Below are positions 18,922 to 27,313 of a stretch of 64,000 bases of DNA, one piece after another. How positions within the stretch are numbered: position 1 is the first letter of the stretch; every line of letters begins with the position of its first letter. The position numbers were made by a program, and so were the translations under genes. Source of the DNA: Balneolaceae bacterium UBA7797. GTDB lineage: Bacteria > Bacteroidota > Rhodothermia > Balneolales > Balneolaceae. The notes beneath the pieces are model-generated. The model made no database searches. It saw only the letters and a program-made list of their open reading frames with translations, and was not told the DNA's origin. The stretch covers positions 265,267 to 329,266 of the forward strand of contig DLCN01000003.1 of assembly GCA_002480645.1 (NCBI GenBank), given 5' to 3'.

Positions 18922-19719
18922 TTATAGTTGTGTCTTATTCCGGCGCATATGGGCCTGCAGTTTATCGTAGATCTGTAATGAGGTTTTTTGATTTTCGATA
19001 AGTAAAACGCCTTCCAGTATCATTTTTTCACGAAAATATTGAAGTGAAGCAATATTATTCATTTTTCGGGCCATAGGAATGAATATGAAGTTACCAATGA
19101 TGATCCCATATAAAGTGGTCATAAGCGCAGCTGCCAGTCCTGTAAGCAGAGACTCTACTTCGTTGAACCCTGAAAGCATCACAATAAGGCCAAAAAGTGT
19201 ACCCAGCATTCCAAATACAGGGGCAGATTTACCCATGCTCATTATGATCTGATTGATCTGCAATTGTTTAGAGAAATTCTCCTCAATATTTATCTCTCCC
19301 AATTCCCGGAGTTCCTCTGAACTATAGTTGGTATCCATCACAGAAAACAAATAGCCTTCGAAGGTTTCCATATAATCTTCACTTAATTGAGCAACCGCTT
19401 GTACCCGGTCTTCTTTGATCATTTTCTGCCATTCTAAGATACGTTGAATATCATCCTCTAAAAGGTCATCAGAGATGGTGCTGTGAGAGAATAAACGCAG
19501 GCTTTCCCGATAGGCTCTCAGTACATTTCTAAATGGGTAACTGATAAAGATACTGGCAGAGACACCACCGATCACAATAGCCAAACTTGGTAGATTCAGA
19601 TATTCCAGTGTGGTTGGTATCAGCTCATATTGGGTAAAACCCATTACTAATAATGATCCCCACAGTAAAACCATCATGGAGATCAAAAAGCTGAGTATGT
19701 TTAAGATAGAAGTACGCAT
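18922..19719 (-). CDS. MotA/PomA-like stator channel subunit
   Basis: 265 residues with four membrane helices (~7-28, 45-62, 163-184, 193-215) and a ~95-residue cytoplasmic loop between helices 2 and 3, the MotA topology rather than the three-helix ExbB/TolQ one. GKSAPVFGMLGTLFGLIVM and LTTLYGIIIGNFIFIPMA match PomA/MotA closely, and both functional prolines (P173 and P222 of E. coli MotA) have counterparts at P167 and P215. Paired with the MotB-like gene 18 bases downstream, it should form a proton or sodium channel whose flow drives movement of a partner rotor. The FliG-like rotor gene lies just upstream in the same run. Confidence 0.92.
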   Translation of the reverse strand: MRTSILNILSFLISMMVLLWGSLLVMGFTQYELIPTTLEYLNLPSLAIVIGGVSASIFISYPFRNVLRAYRESLRLFSHSTISDDLLEDDIQRILEWQKMIKEDRVQAVAQLSEDYMETFEGYLFSVMDTNYSSEELRELGEINIEENFSKQLQINQIIMSMGKSAPVFGMLGTLFGLIVMLSGFNEVESLLTGLAAALMTTLYGIIIGNFIFIPMARKMNNIASLQYFREKMILEGVLLIENQKTSLQIYDKLQAHMRRNKTQL

Positions 19720-19731
19720 AAGTGGTAATTC

Positions 19732-20235
19732 TTAAAAATTTTTCCTGAATTTGTCATCAAGCAAACCTTGATTCTGTAGCTCTCTGAGCACATAGTTTGA
19801 GTAGGAGAGCGGTAGATTTTCGTCCAGCTCTAAGGCTTTTCTCCAATCCCGTACAAAATTATCAACCGAACCTAATCCCAGAAAGATACTACCTCTAAGA
19901 GCAAGAATATCTGCATTTTCTTTAAAACCGTACGCCTTGTTTATATAGTAAAGGGCCTGTTCATAATCTCCGTTATAATATCTCTGTTGAGCCAGGATAT
20001 AGAATGTTGTAAGTCCGTTAGCCCTGGCCTGATATTCATTGTACAGATCGATCTTATATTGTTTTTTGATCTCGTTTCTTAATGAATCAGCTACCGAAGA
20101 CCGATCACTGTCTTCGTTATCCTGTGTATCCTCAGGATCAGTAAAACTCTCAGCAGAGACATCATCCATCGCTTTTTCACTACTTTTACACGAAAAAAGC
20201 AGGGCGTAGGCAGGAATCATCATGATCACACCCAA
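19732..20235 (-). CDS. Small TPR-like lipoprotein within the motor locus
   Basis: 167 residues from TTG (20235) or 163 from ATG (20223); an AGGAG sequence lies ~19-25 bases upstream. The lipobox LLFSC marks the lipidated cysteine. A low-complexity acidic stretch follows, then about two TPR-like helical hairpins (YILAQQRYYNGDYEQALYYI, AYGFKENADILALRGSIFLG). It sits 12 bases before the MotA-like gene and 34 bases after the FliF-FliG gene, so it is co-transcribed with the motor. Its position suggests a periplasmic or outer-membrane connector or pilotin-like factor; this is inference only. Confidence 0.7.
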   Translation of the reverse strand: MGVIMMIPAYALLFSCKSSEKAMDDVSAESFTDPEDTQDNEDSDRSSVADSLRNEIKKQYKIDLYNEYQARANGLTTFYILAQQRYYNGDYEQALYYINKAYGFKENADILALRGSIFLGLGSVDNFVRDWRKALELDENLPLSYSNYVLRELQNQGLLDDKFRKNF

Positions 20236-20269
20236 ATAGAATAGTGATATTTGACTCCTGTTTTTGATA

Positions 20270-22150
20270 TCAGTTTTCCTCTTTTACCAGTTCGCCTTTT
20301 TTATGAAGCTCCGCGTAATAACGGATAGACTTCATTAACATTGATTTGGCCGGATTGGTTGCTTTAATATCTTTGATCGGATTCTCCTGTAATTCCAACC
20401 GGATCAGGCGTTGCTCTCTGGAAGGTCGTACAGATAATATCCGGTCAAGGATTTTAGGTTCCAAACCTGCAACAGCTTCCAGTATAGTGCCTGTATTCAG
20501 TTCATTGGCAGCATGCTTAATGATCTCAATATCAAGATCCGGAATCTGTTCTATTGTGATGAATTGTTCTTTTAATGCTTCCGCAACCACAGAGCCCGTA
20601 GCCTGGAGTTGCTCAATATATTGCCGCTGTTGGGTAACAGGAAGTTTTTCAAGAACCGGAAGGATGTTTTCGGTTCCTTTTCGTTCTTCTTTTTCCAGCT
20701 CGATCAATTCCATGGTTTTATCGAATAGCGAATTTGATATAACCCGATGCTGTTTATAGGTAAGATTATGTAGCGTAGCCATTTTTAACATGATGTCAGC
20801 TACTCTGTCTCTGTCTAATTGATCCAGTATGGAAGCAGCCCGATATTCATCCAGATAATCAATGATCAGAGCTGCAGTTTGGGTATTCTCTGTTTTGAGC
20901 AATCTGAGAATAACTTTCTCAGATACGTGATCCAGAAAACGGAATAAATTAAGCTGGGAGTGTTTCTGCCTGTTTTCTGATTCACCTTTGTTACCACCCA
21001 GTAATTCGTTGAATTCTGTAGCTATTTGTTTTCGTTCTTCCGTACTGAGAGGGGGTAAGTTATCCAGAGCATCACTGATCGCCTGATAATAATCCGGTCG
21101 TATATCTTTTTTCAGAGAACGAATAAGGTGTCGATCTACTGACGCAATGACCTGAGCGGCACGCCGGGCTCCCTGGTCCGCATGTTCATCCATCCAGTAT
21201 TCAAACAACAGAGAAATATCCTGTGGCTTATTGAAGAAATTCTGAATCAGAAGATCTACTTCATTCGCTTTATCCGGCTCTATAGTTTTCAGGATCACTG
21301 AATTTGAGGTCTGATCGTTTTTAACTTTTCCTTCAACAGTAAGATCACTTCTTAGATTGCTGCGCTGGGACCGGATTGTAGATTGATCGGTGGAAGATTT
21401 TCGGGTAAAGATGCGAGATATAACCAGAGCGATCAGAAACAATACAAAAAGAACCGCCAGAGGGATGTAATCATTAATGCTTTCAGCAAAAGTTTTTTCT
21501 ACTTCGGGCTGATTATTCTGTTGAGGAAGTTGCGGGAGTTCCTGAGCCATATCATCCTGAAAATCAGGCATATTTAAGCGCCGAATGTTGATCACATCTC
21601 CACGATTATCATCTGTTTTAGCAGCGATACCTGTGATCAATCTCATAAATTCCAGTTCACGGGTGGTAAGAGATGAATCAGCATAAATATTAATTACCAG
21701 GCTATTCAGTTTAAGAGTACGAATGGTATTCTGATTCAGGATCTTTTCCGGATTATTCTCCACATTTTCATCCGGAAGAAGATTCTCTTCGGGTAAAAAA
21801 GGGAGTCCCGGCATGGTAATATTATTAGGTCGCTGCCTTATGACCTGATTTTGAGTAACGGTGAAGGTTTCGTCGACCATCTCGGCACTGATATCAACAT
21901 CTACAAAAAATGAGCGGGGGTCGAAATAATTGGAAAGTATCTGTAAGACCTGTGCATCGTAACGTTGTTCAAGGGTTGCAACTCTGAGTTCAAAAGAATC
22001 GGAAGTGGTTACATTTTCCCCGGTTTGGGCATAACTATTACCTCCAGCAAAAAGAATGATGAGAGTAAGAGCGAAAACCCAAAGTAAATTACTGCTTAAG
22101 CCAAATCGTAAGTGCTTAAAATAGATGATTTTGCAATTATAGGTCGACAT
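20270..22150 (-). CDS. FliF (RBM3)-FliG fusion: single-chain rotor protein
   Basis: 626 residues. A signal peptide or first helix (~21-42, ending NSYAQ) precedes a periplasmic domain (~55-195) that follows the FliF RBM3 pattern: RYDAQVLQILSNYFDP, an insert with MPGLPFLP, then RTLKLNSLVINIYAD and RGDVINIRRLNMP. One membrane helix follows (~229-248). The cytoplasmic part matches FliG: an N-like region (~290-385), the M domain (~400-480; FLDHVSEKVILRLLKTENTQ, AASILDQLDRDRVADIM) and the C domain (~495-622). In the torque helix R578, E586 and K593 align with R281, D289 and R297 of Salmonella FliG as I recall them. FliF's RBM1/RBM2 are missing. Predicted to be an inner-membrane ring plus rotor in one chain. 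No other flagellar gene is present. It lies between the usher and the MotA/B pair. Confidence 0.85.
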   Translation of the reverse strand: MSTYNCKIIYFKHLRFGLSSNLLWVFALTLIILFAGGNSYAQTGENVTTSDSFELRVATLEQRYDAQVLQILSNYFDPRSFFVDVDISAEMVDETFTVTQNQVIRQRPNNITMPGLPFLPEENLLPDENVENNPEKILNQNTIRTLKLNSLVINIYADSSLTTRELEFMRLITGIAAKTDDNRGDVINIRRLNMPDFQDDMAQELPQLPQQNNQPEVEKTFAESINDYIPLAVLFVLFLIALVISRIFTRKSSTDQSTIRSQRSNLRSDLTVEGKVKNDQTSNSVILKTIEPDKANEVDLLIQNFFNKPQDISLLFEYWMDEHADQGARRAAQVIASVDRHLIRSLKKDIRPDYYQAISDALDNLPPLSTEERKQIATEFNELLGGNKGESENRQKHSQLNLFRFLDHVSEKVILRLLKTENTQTAALIIDYLDEYRAASILDQLDRDRVADIMLKMATLHNLTYKQHRVISNSLFDKTMELIELEKEERKGTENILPVLEKLPVTQQRQYIEQLQATGSVVAEALKEQFITIEQIPDLDIEIIKHAANELNTGTILEAVAGLEPKILDRILSVRPSREQRLIRLELQENPIKDIKATNPAKSMLMKSIRYYAELHKKGELVKEEN

Positions 22151-22190
22151 ATTGTAATGTTAGCCGTTTACGAACTTCAATACCATAAAT

Positions 22191-25190
22191 TTATTCTAAT
22201 GATCCGCCTATATTTATGATCTGATCCAGAGCTTCCATTTCAGGAATATAAATATCCGGATTAAATCTTACAGCCATATTCCAATTCTCTCTGGCGAGCT
22301 CTTTCTCGCCTTTCAAATAGTGGAGGCTACCCTTTAGAGCGTATCCTTGTGCCGTCTTGAAAATGTCCAGCGATTCGTTAACCAGATCCATCGCCTGTTC
22401 AATTCTTTTTCTGTAGAATGCATTCTGTGCCATAATGATCAAACGTAACGAACGGTCCAGATCATTAAGTAAAGACTCTCTGTATGCGACCAATTCTCTG
22501 TCTGTTTCTAAACTTGCCATGATCGTTTGAAGCGTATCATTCAGCGCTTCCTGCTCTTCATCATAATCTTTTGGAACGATCAGAAAGTGTAAGCCTTCTA
22601 TAAAGTCACCTTCAGATTTTGCCTCCACTTCAATATCCAGTTTTTCGGGGATGGTTCTGGAACCAAGAAGATTCAGCTGACTTTGATCGACGGTAAGTTC
22701 ATATTTACCCGGAGGGAGTTCATAATCGTAAAAAGTACCATCCGTAAACGTTCTGATGTCTTTTCTGAAGTCATTTTCAGTACCAACGATATGGATATTC
22801 AATCCTCCCTGAGGCTGGGTATGACCCTCTTCGTATAACCGCTCTACATTACCTTCAATAACGCCCGATAAATAAAAGGGGATATCGATCTTCTTAAAGC
22901 TGTTCGGGTCGGTTACAAGCGAGAATTTTTCCAGTTCCGGAACCAGCATCGGATTATTCAGCGAAGCCTTCATCATTTCCATATTGTACCGGTAATATGA
23001 CTGCATCTGCGTGTAATAAAGTACTCCGTTCTTATAGATGGGGAAAGAGCCGGACCTTCCGATCCTCATCTTACCTTCTGGTATCAGGTTATCTTCTTCT
23101 TTATCGTACGTATGATTGTTATTGTTATCTACAAACATACGAATCGCAGTTCCTGATTTACCGACCTGATTTCTGCTCGTGATAATGAAATTCTTATAGT
23201 TACTGTCGTAACCCACCGATCCGCGGACATTTTGTGTGGCCGTATAACTTGTTGAATTGGTGGTAAAGGTGGTGGTAGTTCTTGCTTTATTGAATTCAAA
23301 AATAAAGCCGATTCTGAAATTTGTATTCTGTGTAATGAAATTCTGCCCCAAAGAAACCTGAATTCGGCCGGTTTTCATAACACTTTTCGAGATCATCATT
23401 TCCATGGATTCAGATTGTTTCAAATACGGTCGGTATCTGTAAGTACCTCTGAAAAATGTCCCGATAAGGAAATCAGGGATCTTTTGTTCTCTGGTTAAAC
23501 TATAGGTTACAGAACTGTTAACGGAGGCCGCACGAGTCATCTCCAAAGGGTTGAAGGTATCAATCAGTCTGTCACTGTAGCCCAGTCTTAAGTTCATTTT
23601 CTTAACACGAGTGTTCAGATCCAGTCTGTAGTTTGAAAAATTCTCGTTATCTCTGAAGCGGGTATAGGTAGAAGCCCTCACATTTAACGGGAAATTGCCG
23701 ATCCTGAAAGGATAAAATCCGCTTAAGCTGAGCTGACTACTATTTCCACCTTGATTATACAATCCGGATTGTGCAATAAAGTTTGTGTAATTAACGCTAA
23801 AACTGGAGCTGTTTGCGTATATGGCATTAATTCCGGACCTGAAAAATCCATTTGAGATAGCTTCCATGGTTACAATGTAATTTGTAAGCAGACGCCCTGA
23901 TACTTTGGAAGTAATGCTGGGACCGGGATTGGAGACTAACCCGTCAAAATACTCAAATCCGGCTCCGGCTGTCAGCCAGTTTGTAACCCCCACAGTGGTT
24001 TTTCCCTGTACAGTATAATTGCGATCTTCAGATCCTATAAGTGAATTTTTTAGCCTTCCTGCGTTTAAGTGATAGGTGACTTCGCCTTTAGGATTAAAGT
24101 TGAATGGAACCTGTACACGTCTCGATTCCTGAATGATCTGTCCCGTAGGACCGTAAATTCTAAGGTCTAATTGTGAGGATCCATAATATAACGGTGCAAT
24201 AAAACGATATCTCCCCAGATCATCCGCTTTTTGAAAATCGATAAGTGAATTGTTTAAGTACAATTCTACTTCTGATTGTGGAGTCACATAACCCTGAACT
24301 TCGTATTCATCAAAAAACTGACGGCTTTCAATGGGCTCATTAGTTAAACGCACACCAACATATTGCGAATTCAATGCTCCGTCCAGCGTATTGTCACCAA
24401 CAGCTACTTTTGTTATTAGCGGTGTATCTCTGATAATATATCGCCAGCGTAGGTTATTAGTGGCGAAGGTCGAGAATTCCGAATTAACTGCTGCAATTGT
24501 TGAACCCTGCAGATCCCCACCGGCTAATTGAAGACCAATGTTATTACTCATATTAAAGGTAGTAGAGCTTTGACTATTGATCGCAGAAATGGAGTAGTCC
24601 ATGAAGCCTCCATCAAATGCACTCCATTTCCGGTCAAATTCCAGTGGAAAGAATTCGGTGGTAGTTCGGTAACCACGTTGCATATTCTCTCTTTTTGCCG
24701 TTCTTACCGTTCTTTCGATACGTGGAATAGGAATATTGGTCTCCAGATCTAATGCAAGGTTATTGAAATCAACCGTAAAATTTAGCCCAAAGATATTTTT
24801 AAAAATGTCTGGATGTAAGAAATAGTCCAGCTCTTTGATCAGAACCTCTTCCGGTTTGATCTCTGTAGAGGTACCATCAAATGTAATTGTATAATTTTCA
24901 AGATCGATTCGATACGGAATCTGATCGAGCCCAAAATTTCCCTGGACTACCAGACCATTTACATTGGCTTCGAAATCGAGCGTAGAAAAAAGACCGTTAA
25001 CAGGCAGGTAGAAAACATCGTCAAGGTAGTAAGAAGTGACGATGCTGTTAATTACACCACGGTGTCTGAATGCAAGATATACCTCGAAACTATCATCCTC
25101 GTCTACCTGAGCAACACTGTTAACAGGAAACAGTAATCCAAGTAGCAGAGAAAGAATTAAATAACGGGCAAAATTGCATCTTACATTCAC
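22191..25190 (-). CDS. FimD/PapC-like outer-membrane usher with C-terminal TPR
   Basis: 999 residues, GTG start overlapping the chaperone stop by 4 bases, so translation is coupled. A signal peptide (~1-28) precedes an N-terminal domain, then a long beta-barrel region (~180-700). Within it are usher-type segments such as YVTPQSEVELYLNN, RYRFIAPLYYGSSQLDLRIY and the GPTG turn, which match the 'donate-polish' strand region of ushers. A carboxypeptidase-regulatory/Cna-B-like domain follows (~777-850; PPGKYELTVDQ), then an unusual helical/TPR tail (~920-999; AQGYALKGSLHYLKGEKELA). Ushers gate export and polymerisation of chaperone-bound pilins. The TPR tail is not part of classical ushers and could touch the motor side of the machine. 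Confidence 0.85.
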   Translation of the reverse strand: MNVRCNFARYLILSLLLGLLFPVNSVAQVDEDDSFEVYLAFRHRGVINSIVTSYYLDDVFYLPVNGLFSTLDFEANVNGLVVQGNFGLDQIPYRIDLENYTITFDGTSTEIKPEEVLIKELDYFLHPDIFKNIFGLNFTVDFNNLALDLETNIPIPRIERTVRTAKRENMQRGYRTTTEFFPLEFDRKWSAFDGGFMDYSISAINSQSSTTFNMSNNIGLQLAGGDLQGSTIAAVNSEFSTFATNNLRWRYIIRDTPLITKVAVGDNTLDGALNSQYVGVRLTNEPIESRQFFDEYEVQGYVTPQSEVELYLNNSLIDFQKADDLGRYRFIAPLYYGSSQLDLRIYGPTGQIIQESRRVQVPFNFNPKGEVTYHLNAGRLKNSLIGSEDRNYTVQGKTTVGVTNWLTAGAGFEYFDGLVSNPGPSITSKVSGRLLTNYIVTMEAISNGFFRSGINAIYANSSSFSVNYTNFIAQSGLYNQGGNSSQLSLSGFYPFRIGNFPLNVRASTYTRFRDNENFSNYRLDLNTRVKKMNLRLGYSDRLIDTFNPLEMTRAASVNSSVTYSLTREQKIPDFLIGTFFRGTYRYRPYLKQSESMEMMISKSVMKTGRIQVSLGQNFITQNTNFRIGFIFEFNKARTTTTFTTNSTSYTATQNVRGSVGYDSNYKNFIITSRNQVGKSGTAIRMFVDNNNNHTYDKEEDNLIPEGKMRIGRSGSFPIYKNGVLYYTQMQSYYRYNMEMMKASLNNPMLVPELEKFSLVTDPNSFKKIDIPFYLSGVIEGNVERLYEEGHTQPQGGLNIHIVGTENDFRKDIRTFTDGTFYDYELPPGKYELTVDQSQLNLLGSRTIPEKLDIEVEAKSEGDFIEGLHFLIVPKDYDEEQEALNDTLQTIMASLETDRELVAYRESLLNDLDRSLRLIIMAQNAFYRKRIEQAMDLVNESLDIFKTAQGYALKGSLHYLKGEKELARENWNMAVRFNPDIYIPEMEALDQIINIGGSLE

Positions 25191-26014
25191 CGGATTGAGA
25201 TCGTTTCTGAAGCAGTGACCGGATCCATCTGGATCAGATCATTTGAAGATAAATCTGGCCTTTGAGATTCAAACAGGGCAGATACACGGTAAGTGCCGGG
25301 AGCAAGGTCGGTAAGATCGAAATCCTGACGATAAACGCCATCGAAGTACATAGAGGTAGAAATGAAACTACGTCGTACTTCTTCTCCCGCCGGGTTAAAC
25401 AAAGAAAGTGTAACTGAACCTAAAAAAGGAGAGTTTCCCGTTCTGTTATAATCCACCATAACAGCGAGACTTCCGTCATCATTTAAAGAAGAACGAATTC
25501 CTTCAATTTCAATTCCGGTTGAAACGTCTCCTTTTTTATAAAAAAGTCCGGTTACCTGTTCTACGGTTATACCAACAGTTGCACTAACTACCTCAGAGGT
25601 TTGGAGCTCTAAGGGTGGTGCTTCCGGTGACGATTTTGTCTTGATTCTTGCCCAGTAGGTGCCATCATTCAGATCATTAGGAGGGGTTACTCTTAAACGA
25701 ACCATCTGGCGTTGACCCGGTGATAACGTGAAGTTCTGAGGGAAAGCTCTGATATAATCCGCAATAGAATATTGTTGCTGAACCAGGCTATCATCAACTA
25801 CAGCAGAGCGGTTGCCATCGTTATCAGTACTGCTATAGGCAAAGAAAAAATCTATCGACACTTCCTGAGTTTGGTTTCCGCCATTAACCACCATGTAGGA
25901 CCCAAACCGTGAATTGGCATCAAGAAATAGATTTGTAGGGGCAATAGTAACCTGAGCAAAGGCTACAGAACCAAACAAAAAACAAGCAAAGACTGTAATT
26001 GATATTCGTTTCAT
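25187..26014 (-). CDS. PapD-like periplasmic pilus chaperone
   Basis: 275 residues with signal peptide MKRISITVFACFLFGSVAFA. An Ig-like N-terminal domain (VTIAPTNLFLDANSRFGSY ... QMVRLRVTPPNDLNDGTYWA) has the strand order of PapD/FimC chaperones, and the C-terminal half is a second beta-sandwich. Such chaperones hold pilin subunits by donor-strand complementation and hand them to the usher. The usher gene overlaps its stop. It lies downstream of the major pilin-like gene, behind a terminator/attenuator. Confidence 0.85.
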   Translation of the reverse strand: MKRISITVFACFLFGSVAFAQVTIAPTNLFLDANSRFGSYMVVNGGNQTQEVSIDFFFAYSSTDNDGNRSAVVDDSLVQQQYSIADYIRAFPQNFTLSPGQRQMVRLRVTPPNDLNDGTYWARIKTKSSPEAPPLELQTSEVVSATVGITVEQVTGLFYKKGDVSTGIEIEGIRSSLNDDGSLAVMVDYNRTGNSPFLGSVTLSLFNPAGEEVRRSFISTSMYFDGVYRQDFDLTDLAPGTYRVSALFESQRPDLSSNDLIQMDPVTASETISIR

Positions 26015-26102
26015 CGAATTTTTTTTTGTTTTAAAAACTAGGTCAATCTAATAAAAAATCAATTTCAGTGTTCAATTATTTATTAGTTGAAAAATCACCC
26101 CT

Positions 26103-26132
26103 AAAAAAAAAGTCTCACAAAATTGTGAGACT
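26103..26132 (-). terminator. Terminator/attenuator between pilin-like gene and chaperone
   Basis: Minus-strand stem AGTCTCACAA/TTGTGAGACT (positions 26111-26132), then eight U. It sits 24 bases after the pilin stop. As in other pilus operons, partial termination here would make the pilin far more abundant than the assembly proteins. Confidence 0.85.
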
Positions 26133-26156
26133 TTTAAATTCTGTTTTACTGTTTGA

Positions 26157-26678
26157 TTATTGGTAATCAACAGTGATCGCGATATCGTCTCCACCAGTGT
26201 TTGAAGTAGAGTAGTTACCGGCAGTTTCAGTACCTGCGAAGTTGATAGTTCCACCAACATACACATCCAGAGTACCACCGGAAAGAGCAGTTGCGTGAGC
26301 ACCATCACTATCAACAGTTGTGCCGTCAAAGATCTCAACATCCATAGTAGGTAGCGGAGTTGTTCCGTCGGTAAGAGTTGCAGATACATCATAAGTAATA
26401 TCGATTGCAGAGTTGCCAGTACCTGTAATGGTAATTCGACCGCGCTGAGAACCGGTTCCGGCACCAGCATCAACTCCGTCAGCACCTACAGTAACGTTAC
26501 CTGAAGTACCGGTTGCAATAGCACCGAAAGATACCGTATCAACTACAGTGATGTTAAGAGAAGCAAGAACGTTTGCAGCTGCACCAACGTTGTCAGATGC
26601 ACTTGTTTGAGCGAAAGCAGCAGTAGAAGCGATAGCAACTACAGCAAGAACAGCGAATATATTTTTGAAAGATTTCAT
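26157..26678 (-). CDS. DUF4402-like secreted subunit, probable major pilin
   Basis: 173 residues from ATG at 26678; a longer reading to 26729 would run through the promoter. Signal peptide MKSFKNIFAVLAVVAIASTA...FAQ. The mature part follows the DUF4402 pattern: ITVVDTVSFGAIATGTSGNV near the start, GRITITGTGNSAIDITYDVS in the middle, and VYVGGTINF...AGNYS...ITVDYQ at the end. It is low-complexity, rich in Gly/Thr/Ala/Asp, with few charged side chains, like a structural fibre subunit. It has its own strong promoter and its own terminator, which the neighbouring paralogues lack, so I take it as the major subunit of a chaperone-usher-type filament. Confidence 0.8.
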   Translation of the reverse strand: MKSFKNIFAVLAVVAIASTAAFAQTSASDNVGAAANVLASLNITVVDTVSFGAIATGTSGNVTVGADGVDAGAGTGSQRGRITITGTGNSAIDITYDVSATLTDGTTPLPTMDVEIFDGTTVDSDGAHATALSGGTLDVYVGGTINFAGTETAGNYSTSNTGGDDIAITVDYQ

Positions 26679-26714
26679 AGTGTGTGGACTAAGTGTTGTT
26701 TTGAGTTTCTGATA

Positions 26715-26745
26715 CAAAGTTAGGAGCAATCAGCAAATACAACAA
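26715..26745 (-). promoter_or_regulatory. Promoter of the major pilin-like gene
   Basis: On the minus strand TTGTTG (26740-26745) and TAACTTTG (26715-26722) are spaced by 17 bases, close to the Bacteroidota -33/-7 consensus (TTG...TAnnTTTG). Transcription would start ~30 bases before the ATG at 26678. No Shine-Dalgarno is visible, as is usual for strongly expressed genes in that group. Confidence 0.6.
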
Positions 26746-26788
26746 GTTAGATTCTATTAATCAATTTAGGGAGTTTTTAATGTACTCT

Positions 26789-27313
26789 TTAGTCATAAGA
26801 AACAATAAGTAAGGCCTCTCCGGAATAGCTTCCGTTTGGGATGTTTCCAATGTTAATTGCCCCTGTTACATATACAAATACATCTTTCCAGTAATCGGTA
26901 TTTGCCCCTGTTGTGCTTGCAAAATTGGTCATGTTAATAAAGCCATAGTTATTTGCCAGTAATTTGGAATCAAAAGGGTCGTCCCCTGAATTGTTATAAT
27001 AGATATTCAGATCCAGGGGAATATTATCTTCGATAGTAGGATCAGAATGGCTAAGTGCATCGGGATAATCTAATTCGATAGTAAGACTTTGAGTCCGGTA
27101 GGTTCTGATCTTGAATATTCCAAGACTGAGATCATCGAGACCAATTCTGGTAATTCCGGAGTTTGTGGTGAGCGTACCGAAATTTAATTCCTGTTCCACC
27201 TCAATGGTCAATTCCGGTTCAACATCAATTTCGATATCTATGATCTGGGCGTTTACAAAGATGGGGCAAATAGACAGAATTATGAGAACAGAAAAGAATC
27301 TTGCTCTAATCAT
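26789..27313 (-). CDS. DUF4402-like pilin subunit (minor)
   Basis: 174 residues; signal peptide ends at PIFVNAQ. It shares the core pattern of its neighbours: ELNFGTLTTNSG early, VFVYVTGAINIGNIPNGSYS and a terminal LIVSYD. The start overlaps the stop of the upstream paralogue by 8 bases, so the two are translationally coupled. Probably an adaptor or tip subunit of the same fibre. Confidence 0.7.
   Translation of the reverse strand: MIRARFFSVLIILSICPIFVNAQIIDIEIDVEPELTIEVEQELNFGTLTTNSGITRIGLDDLSLGIFKIRTYRTQSLTIELDYPDALSHSDPTIEDNIPLDLNIYYNNSGDDPFDSKLLANNYGFINMTNFASTTGANTDYWKDVFVYVTGAINIGNIPNGSYSGEALLIVSYD

Noticed and set aside
17098..19719. MotA/MotB-like pair as a Zorya (ZorAB) anti-phage system
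   Set aside because: No ZorC/ZorD/ZorE or helicase/nuclease genes follow, the MotA-like protein lacks ZorA's long cytoplasmic tail, and the MotB-like protein has SPOR domains. The neighbours are pilus and rotor genes.
17098..19719. MotA/MotB-like pair as ExbB/ExbD, TolQ/TolR or GldL/GldM
   Set aside because: Four membrane helices with a large loop between helices 2 and 3, plus both MotA prolines, and an OmpA domain in the partner, fit MotA/MotB rather than these relatives.
20270..22150. Rotor gene as a remnant of a flagellar operon
   Set aside because: No hook, rod, filament, export or chemotaxis genes occur nearby, the protein is an unbroken fusion with an intact frame, and it is flanked by usher and stator genes.
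20270..22150. FliF-like domain as a type III secretion YscJ protein
   Set aside because: The cytoplasmic FliG-like M and C domains have no counterpart in YscJ, and no T3SS gene is nearby.
26072..26485. Leucine-rich open frame on the minus strand across the major pilin
   Set aside because: It overlaps the pilin in another frame, has no RBS, and its composition is a by-product of the pilin's repetitive codons.
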